Shown one piece after another: positions 60,137 to 64,000 of a stretch of 64,000 nucleotides of DNA (its first letter is position 1; each line of letters starts with the position of its first letter). The translations under genes and the position numbers were made by a program. Under the pieces are notes generated by a model, which was not told the DNA's origin, searched no databases, and was given only the letters and a program-made list of their open reading frames with translations. Source of the stretch: JAODBQ01 sp047602055 (GTDB taxonomy: Bacteria > Actinomycetota > Acidimicrobiia > Acidimicrobiales > Ilumatobacteraceae); NCBI GenBank assembly GCA_047602055.1, contig JASGIG010000001.1, forward strand, positions 930,001-994,000, read 5' to 3'.

Positions 60137-61150
60137 ATGGGTTCGTCGGGGTTGTCGCGTCGCCGGTTGCTCGGTGGGCTGATCGCTGCGCCGATCGTGG
60201 TGACGCTGCACGGGTGCAGCAGCGACGGCGCCGGCAGCGGCACGACCGAGGGCACCTCGCCGGGCTCGGACACGCCTGGCACGTCGGCGGGGAGCACGAC
60301 GACGGGGCCCGCTGGCACGACCGCGGCGACCGTGGCGCCGGCATCGGGGTGGGCGTCGGGTGGGACCGAGCTGATCACGGTCGACTTTCCGGCGACGTCG
60401 ATCTTCGCCACGGCGGCGACGTGCACGGTGTCGTTGACGCAGGGCACGACGGAAGGGCCGTGCTACTTCCAGGCCGACACGAGCGACGACATCTCGCTCG
60501 GCAAGACCGGTCTGCCGATGCAGCTGTGCCTCCAGCTCGTCGACGAGGCCTGCACGCCGTTGGCGGATCACACCGTCGAGGTGTGGAACTGCGACACCCG
60601 CGGGATCTACTCCGGCGATACGTCGGCGAGCGACGACGCCTCGCGGTTCGCCGGATCGTTCTGCACGGATGACGACGCCGAGTCGCTGAAGAGCACGTAT
60701 CTGCGTGGGCAGGCCACCACCGACGCCGACGGCCGGGTGAACTTCAAGACGATCTTCCCGGGCTGGTACCGCGGCCGCACGATCCACATCCACTTCGCGG
60801 TGTCCGACCCGGACGGCACGACGCGGGTGATCTCGCAGTGGTGCTACCCGGACGCGTTGACCGAGGAGATCTGCACCACCCTCGACCTCTACGCGGATCG
60901 CGGTGTCCAGGACACGACCCTGGCGAGCGGCACCGACACGGTGTTCCCGGCCGACTACGAGCCGTTCGTGTTGAGCACCCAGGCCAACGGCGACGGCACG
61001 ATGCTCAGCTACGGCGTGATCCAGATCGACCCGACAGCGGTCGCCACCGAGGCCTCGTCACAGGGTGGCCAGCCCGGTGGTGGTGGTGGCGGCGGTCAGC
61101 CGCCGGGTGGTGGCGGCGGTCAGCCGCCCGGTGGTGGCAGCAGGCCGTGA
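60137..61150 (+). CDS. Secreted intradiol ring-cleavage dioxygenase-like protein
   Basis: 337 aa. A twin-arginine-like signal (SRRRLLGGLIAAPIVVTLHG) with a possible lipobox Cys is followed by a Thr/Ser-rich linker. The catalytic beta-barrel includes VSLTQGTTEGPCYFQADTSD, TVEVWNCDTRGIYSG and IFPGWYRGRTIHIHFAVSD, with the Tyr and two His expected as Fe(III) ligands. The C-terminus is a 30-residue Gly/Pro/Gln-rich tail (GGGGGQPPGGG repeats). Same type as the 9764-10729 protein, whose Gly-rich block is before the domain instead. Confidence 0.85.
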   Translation: MGSSGLSRRRLLGGLIAAPIVVTLHGCSSDGAGSGTTEGTSPGSDTPGTSAGSTTTGPAGTTAATVAPASGWASGGTELITVDFPATSIFATAATCTVSLTQGTTEGPCYFQADTSDDISLGKTGLPMQLCLQLVDEACTPLADHTVEVWNCDTRGIYSGDTSASDDASRFAGSFCTDDDAESLKSTYLRGQATTDADGRVNFKTIFPGWYRGRTIHIHFAVSDPDGTTRVISQWCYPDALTEEICTTLDLYADRGVQDTTLASGTDTVFPADYEPFVLSTQANGDGTMLSYGVIQIDPTAVATEASSQGGQPGGGGGGGQPPGGGGGQPPGGGSRP

Positions 61151-61299
61151 GACCGGAGCGCCAGCGCCGCTGATCGGTCTCGGCGGTCGCTGGCCGTTCG
61201 TTCCGGCTTTCCACCGAAGCCGTCGGCAGGGTGCGCGGCTGGATCGACCACGACGACAGGACGGGCTTCGCGTACACCGACGTCTACGCCCGGCTCGCC

Positions 61300-61583
61300 G
61301 CGGACGGTGGATGGACCACCCGGTCGATGCCGACCCGGACGGGGCAACCCCCGACGGCTGCTCGACATGGCCGGCGATTGCTGGGAGTGGACGTCGTCGA
61401 TCGTCACCGCCACCAACGGCGCCGAGTCCGGGCAGCAGGTCAACGCGATCCGCGGCGGCTCGTGGTGCGCGACCGGTCGAGGTTGCACCACCACCACCAC
61501 CACCACCGACCGCGGCGAAGGGCCGCTCCCGGTCGGGCGGATTCAACACCGTCGGCCTCCGCATCGTCGCTGCGCCAGCCTGA
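61300..61583 (+). pseudogene. Formylglycine-generating-enzyme (sulfatase-modifying factor) remnant
   Basis: Pieces of the C-terminal FGE domain in two frames: DADPDGATPDG before a break near 61345, then LLDMAGDCWEWTSSI and NAIRGGSWCATGRGC, then after another break near 61520 RSGGFNTVGLRIVAAPA. The WEWTS and RGGSW motifs are family hallmarks. The N-terminal two thirds are missing. A (CAC)7 tract at about 61486 lies in the middle. Clearly non-functional. Confidence 0.72.
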
Positions 61584-61986
61584 GGAGGTCGAGTGCCTTG
61601 GCGGCGACGTCGTGCTCGACGTCGAACTCGTCGGCCACGTCCTCGACGAGGACGGGTTCGTCCAGCGCGATGCGGGCGTCGACGAACGCGGTGAGCGGCT
61701 CGGTCGGGACCAGGCGGCGCGCCGTCTCGCGGCGCACGGCCTCCTCCTCGTGTTCCATGCTGGCGGGGCTGGCCGCGCCGTGGCCGATGCCGCGCTCGGC
61801 GTGGATCAGCTCGTGCGCCAGTACGCACCGCCGGGCGCGGCGGTCGAGGCCGGCGTCGAGGACGATCAGCTCGCCGAGGTGGTCCCGTTGCCACAGGCCG
61901 CGCAGTGTTCCGAGGTCGGCGAAGCGCAGCTCGATCTCCGGCCGGTCGCGCAACGCCCGCCACGGGTTCCACGGCGCCGGGTCCAC
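61543..61986 (-). CDS. ImmA/IrrE-family metallopeptidase
   Basis: 147 aa. The zinc-protease motif AHELIHAERG (His58, Glu59, His62) and ETARRLVPTEPLTAFVDARI match ImmA/IrrE proteins, which cleave a partner repressor to switch genes on (phage ImmA/ImmR, Deinococcus IrrE/DdrO). It partly overlaps the FGE remnant on the other strand. The XRE-type protein immediately upstream on the same strand is the likely target. Confidence 0.85.
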   Translation of the reverse strand: MDPAPWNPWRALRDRPEIELRFADLGTLRGLWQRDHLGELIVLDAGLDRRARRCVLAHELIHAERGIGHGAASPASMEHEEEAVRRETARRLVPTEPLTAFVDARIALDEPVLVEDVADEFDVEHDVAAKALDLLRLAQRRCGGRRC

Positions 61987-62001
61987 GGAGCAGCGGTGTG
62001 G

Positions 62002-62322
62002 TTACGCACGCGGGCGAGGGCGACGTCTGGCGGGCAGCGACCGCGCGTCGGGGAGTTTCCCCGTGCCGGTCGCGGCGGCGCGCAGCGACGTCGTCTCGGT
62101 CGACTCGTCGACCTCCTGGAGCAGCGTGAGCGGCTCGATCTGGAGCTCGTCGGCCAGACGCTCGACGACGCGCAGGCTGGGGTTGCGCTCGCCGCGCTCG
62201 AGCGCACCGATGTACGTGCGATGCACGTTCAGCAGCTCGGCGAAGTGCTCCTGTGACAGGGCGCGTTGCAGCCGCAACCGGCGGAGGTTCCCCCCGAGGC
62301 GACGCTGCAGCACACCTTGCAC
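62002..62322 (-). CDS. XRE-family HTH regulator
   Basis: 106 aa. HTH at residues about 10-67 (NLRRLRLQRALSQEHFAELL then RTYIGALERGERNPSLRVVE), with a 35-residue basic C-terminal tail. A 32-bp near-perfect palindrome lies 21 bp upstream and should be its operator. With the ImmA-like protease downstream, this forms a repressor/anti-repressor pair. Confidence 0.87.
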   Translation of the reverse strand: MQGVLQRRLGGNLRRLRLQRALSQEHFAELLNVHRTYIGALERGERNPSLRVVERLADELQIEPLTLLQEVDESTETTSLRAAATGTGKLPDARSLPARRRPRPRA

Positions 62323-62342
62323 ACCGGCGATCTGACCAACCC

Positions 62343-62374
62343 GCTACGGAAAGGTCTACAGACCGATCCGTAGC
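62343..62374. promoter_or_regulatory. 32-bp palindromic operator of the XRE-ImmA pair
   Basis: Outer arms GCTACGGA (62343-62350) and TCCGTAGC (62367-62374), inner arms GGTCT (62353-62357) and AGACC (62360-62364), with only the AA/GA pair between the arms unmatched. Perfect symmetry over 30 of 32 bp, in the gap between the XRE gene and the convergent CaiB-type gene end. Confidence 0.75.
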
Positions 62375-62385
62375 ACTCCATGCGC

Positions 62386-63513
62386 CTACGGGCTCGTCGC
62401 GCCGCCCCAACCGTGCTCACGGATCGAGGCGCCGTCGGCATCGGGTTCACGACCCGGCCAGCGCAGGACCCCGGGCGTCGCCGACAGCTTGGCGACCAGG
62501 CCCTGCATCGGCACGCCGCCGAGGTCGACGATCGCGTCCCGGACCGCGTAGTGCGGGTCGTCGCTGATCTCGGCCATCGACAGCACCGGGCCGATCGCCG
62601 CCTGTGCCTCGGCGAACGTGCTGACCGCCTCGGCTTGGGTGTGCCGTGCGCACCACTCTCGCATCAGGGCCTCCAGTGGCTCGCGGTTGGCCATCCGTGC
62701 CGCGAACGTCGTGAACCGCTCGTCGCCGGGCACGCCGAGGATCTCCAGCACGCGGGCGGCGACCGAATCGCTCGACGCGGAGATGCCGACCCACTTGCCG
62801 TCGGCGCACTGGTACGTGCCCCGCGGCACGCTGTACGGCAGGCCCGACCCGAGCCGCGGCTGTTGCTCGCCGGTCAGCCGGTACAGGCTGATCAGCGGGC
62901 CCATGATCTGGAAGACGCTCTCCAGCAGCGACACGTCGACGACCTGACCGACGCCGCTGCGCAGCGCGACCATCGTGGCGAACGCGGCGACCAGCCCGGT
63001 GAGCTCGTCGGTCAGCGCGATCGCCGGGAGCAGCGGCGGCCCGTCCGGCTCGCCGGACAGCGCGGCGAGGCCTGACATCGACTCGGCGATCGAGGCGAAG
63101 CCGGGCCGTGACGCGTACGGCCCGGTCTGCCCGAAGCCGGTGACGCTGGTGATCACCAGGCGCGGGTTGATCGCGTGCAGCGCTGCCGGCCCGAGGCCGA
63201 GGCGGTCGAGCGTGCCCGGCCGGAAGTTCTCGACGAACACGTCGGCGTCGACGACCAGGCGGCGCAACACGTCGACGTCGGCGGTGGTCTTCAGGTCGAG
63301 GACGATCGTGCGCTTGTTGCGGTTGACGACCTTCGACCACAGCCCGGCGCCGTCGCGCGGATCGCGCCACGCCATGTTGCGCAGGCTGTCGCCGGTCGGG
63401 CTCTCGACCTTGATGACATCGGCGCCGAAGTCGGCGAAGTACCGCCCGCAGTTCGGCCCGGCGATCACCGTCGACAGGTCCAGCACCTTCAACCCTGAAA
63501 GCGGTGGCTCCAT
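62386..63513 (-). CDS. CaiB/BaiF family CoA-transferase
   Basis: 375 aa class III CoA transferase. Features: LSGLKVLDLSTVIAGPNCGR, YFADFGADVIKVESPTGDSL, FVENFRPGTLDRLGLGPAAL, ALSGEPDGPPLLPAIALTDE and VVDVSLLESVFQIMGPLI. The catalytic Asp of the family falls near residue 165 but was not individually verified. It moves CoA between carboxylic acids in the catabolism of fatty, aromatic or sterol-like compounds. ATG at 63513 is used; a longer reading back to 63981 shows no homology. Confidence 0.92.
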   Translation of the reverse strand: MEPPLSGLKVLDLSTVIAGPNCGRYFADFGADVIKVESPTGDSLRNMAWRDPRDGAGLWSKVVNRNKRTIVLDLKTTADVDVLRRLVVDADVFVENFRPGTLDRLGLGPAALHAINPRLVITSVTGFGQTGPYASRPGFASIAESMSGLAALSGEPDGPPLLPAIALTDELTGLVAAFATMVALRSGVGQVVDVSLLESVFQIMGPLISLYRLTGEQQPRLGSGLPYSVPRGTYQCADGKWVGISASSDSVAARVLEILGVPGDERFTTFAARMANREPLEALMREWCARHTQAEAVSTFAEAQAAIGPVLSMAEISDDPHYAVRDAIVDLGGVPMQGLVAKLSATPGVLRWPGREPDADGASIREHGWGGATSP

Positions 63514-63570
63514 GAGCCCACCCTGCCACGGCCGTCCGCGGTGCGGCGGGATCTGCCATAGGCTTCCGAC

Positions 63571-63825
63571 ATGGCACCCGAGACGGCCGAGGTGGAGCGA
63601 GCGCTGCTCGCACTCCCGCCCGACGAGCGTGCCGCGGTCGTCCACCGTGGCCTGTTGAGCCTCGACGAGGGCGGCGACGAGGTCGACCAGGCCGAGATCG
63701 ACGCTGCCTGGCGTGACGAGATCCGCCGCCGCATCGACGACATCGAGAGCGGGAAGGTCCAGCTCATCGACGCCGACGATCACTACGCGCGACTGCGCGC
63801 TCGATACGCCACCGGCCGCGAGTGA
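63571..63825 (+). CDS. Addiction-module antitoxin-like protein
   Basis: 84 aa acidic helical protein: ALLALPPDERAAVVHRGLLS at the start, then EIDAAWRDEIRRRIDDIESG and a C-terminal DADDHYARLRARYATG, the layout of a family of small ParE/RelE-partner antitoxins (PF09720 type). Its stop overlaps the GTG start of the next gene (GTGA), as in toxin-antitoxin pairs. Confidence 0.8.
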   Translation: MAPETAEVERALLALPPDERAAVVHRGLLSLDEGGDEVDQAEIDAAWRDEIRRRIDDIESGKVQLIDADDHYARLRARYATGRE

Positions 63826-64000
63826 GCCTTCCTCAGCGCGAACATCCCGAGGCGGCTGCCGAGCTCGATGTCGCGGTGGAGTGGTACGAGGCACGACGTG
63901 CAGGCCTCGGCCTGGATCTGATCGCTGGAGCCAGCGCCGCACGGCTGGACATCGCTCGCTGGCCCGATGCGTGGCCGCCATTGCCGGACTGGGACCGAGG
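63822..64000 (+). CDS. ParE/RelE-like toxin, truncated by the window end
   Basis: The first 59 codons are visible from the GTG at 63822: HPEAAAELDVAVEWYEARRA followed by GLGLDLIAGASAARLDIARW, which matches the alpha-helical start of the ParE/RelE family and its typical HPEA motif. The catalytic C-terminal half lies beyond 64000. Overlap with the antitoxin start supports the pairing. Confidence 0.82.
   Translation, partial: MSLPQREHPEAAAELDVAVEWYEARRAGLGLDLIAGASAARLDIARWPDAWPPLPDWDR

Noticed and set aside
61486..61507. (CAC)7 tract as a phase-variable switch
   Set aside because: It lies in the FGE remnant, which is broken elsewhere too, so a switch has no gene to control.

Overview
The window is about 64 kb of very GC-rich chromosome from an actinobacterium. 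The clues are the rpsF-ssb-rpsR-rplI-dnaB order, an Lsr2 nucleoid protein, a DevS/DevR-type two-component pair with DosR-like boxes, LLM-type oxidoreductases and many FadE-like acyl-CoA dehydrogenases. The catabolic gene mix would suit a non-mycobacterial lineage such as Acidimicrobiia, but that placement is inference. No rRNA, tRNA, CRISPR array, transposase or prophage block was seen.

Layout. 1-4.5 kb: a peptide/nickel-type ABC importer (divergent ATPase, lipoprotein, two permeases) with a TauD-like dioxygenase. 4.5-6 kb: a small DinB/zinc-ribbon operon. 6.1-9.6 kb: the replication/ribosome core cluster rpsF, ssb, rpsR, rplI, dnaB. 9.7-14.1 kb: a secreted intradiol dioxygenase, SDR, broken LLM oxidoreductase, CinA-like, VOC and EthD genes. 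14.1-21.7 kb: a hypoxia/dormancy-type island with three universal stress proteins, a CoA transferase, a membrane protein, two flavin-binding-fold proteins and a DevS/DevR pair, with two near-perfect GGGAC-N4-GTCCC boxes and one degenerate one. 22-26.2 kb: Baeyer-Villiger monooxygenase and a tandem acyl-CoA dehydrogenase. 26.3-30.7 kb: a MazEF-like module, then ahpC-ahpF-oxyR. 30.7-33.3 kb: MFS exporter and acyl-CoA dehydrogenase. 33.3-35.4 kb: a DNA-alkylation repair unit (AlkB-like, ECF-like sigma factor, Ogt). 35.5-41 kb: metallopeptidase, LLM oxidoreductase, enoyl-CoA hydratase remnant, Lsr2, TetR with two operators, carotenoid oxygenase. 41-52.9 kb: acyl-CoA dehydrogenase, NagA, DoxX, AI-2E permease, GT39, OmpR-type regulator, GT2-GtrA fusion, histidine kinase, PlsC, DinB. 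52.9-58.7 kb: cytidine deaminase, cupredoxin remnant, aminotransferase, HugZ-like protein, histidine phosphatase, nitrilase, GNAT, MsrA. 58.8-64 kb: two secreted glycine-rich proteins, a formylglycine-generating-enzyme remnant, an XRE/ImmA pair with a long palindrome, a CaiB-type CoA transferase and a ParE-like module cut by the window end.

Redox and damage defence recur throughout: AhpCF/OxyR, MsrA, AlkB/Ogt, DevRS/USP. Catabolic genes (acyl-CoA dehydrogenases, BVMO, CoA transferases, ring-cleavage dioxygenases) make up much of the rest.

The most unusual content is between the genes. A family of seven ~80-100 bp repeats, mostly sitting directly after stop codons, keeps a small hairpin by paired base changes. 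A second dispersed repeat family ends in strong hairpins. Several further intergenic regions repeat a locus-specific 6-14 bp word in both orientations to form nested palindromes. Single-base frame breaks in several otherwise conserved genes point either to pseudogenes or to assembly indels.
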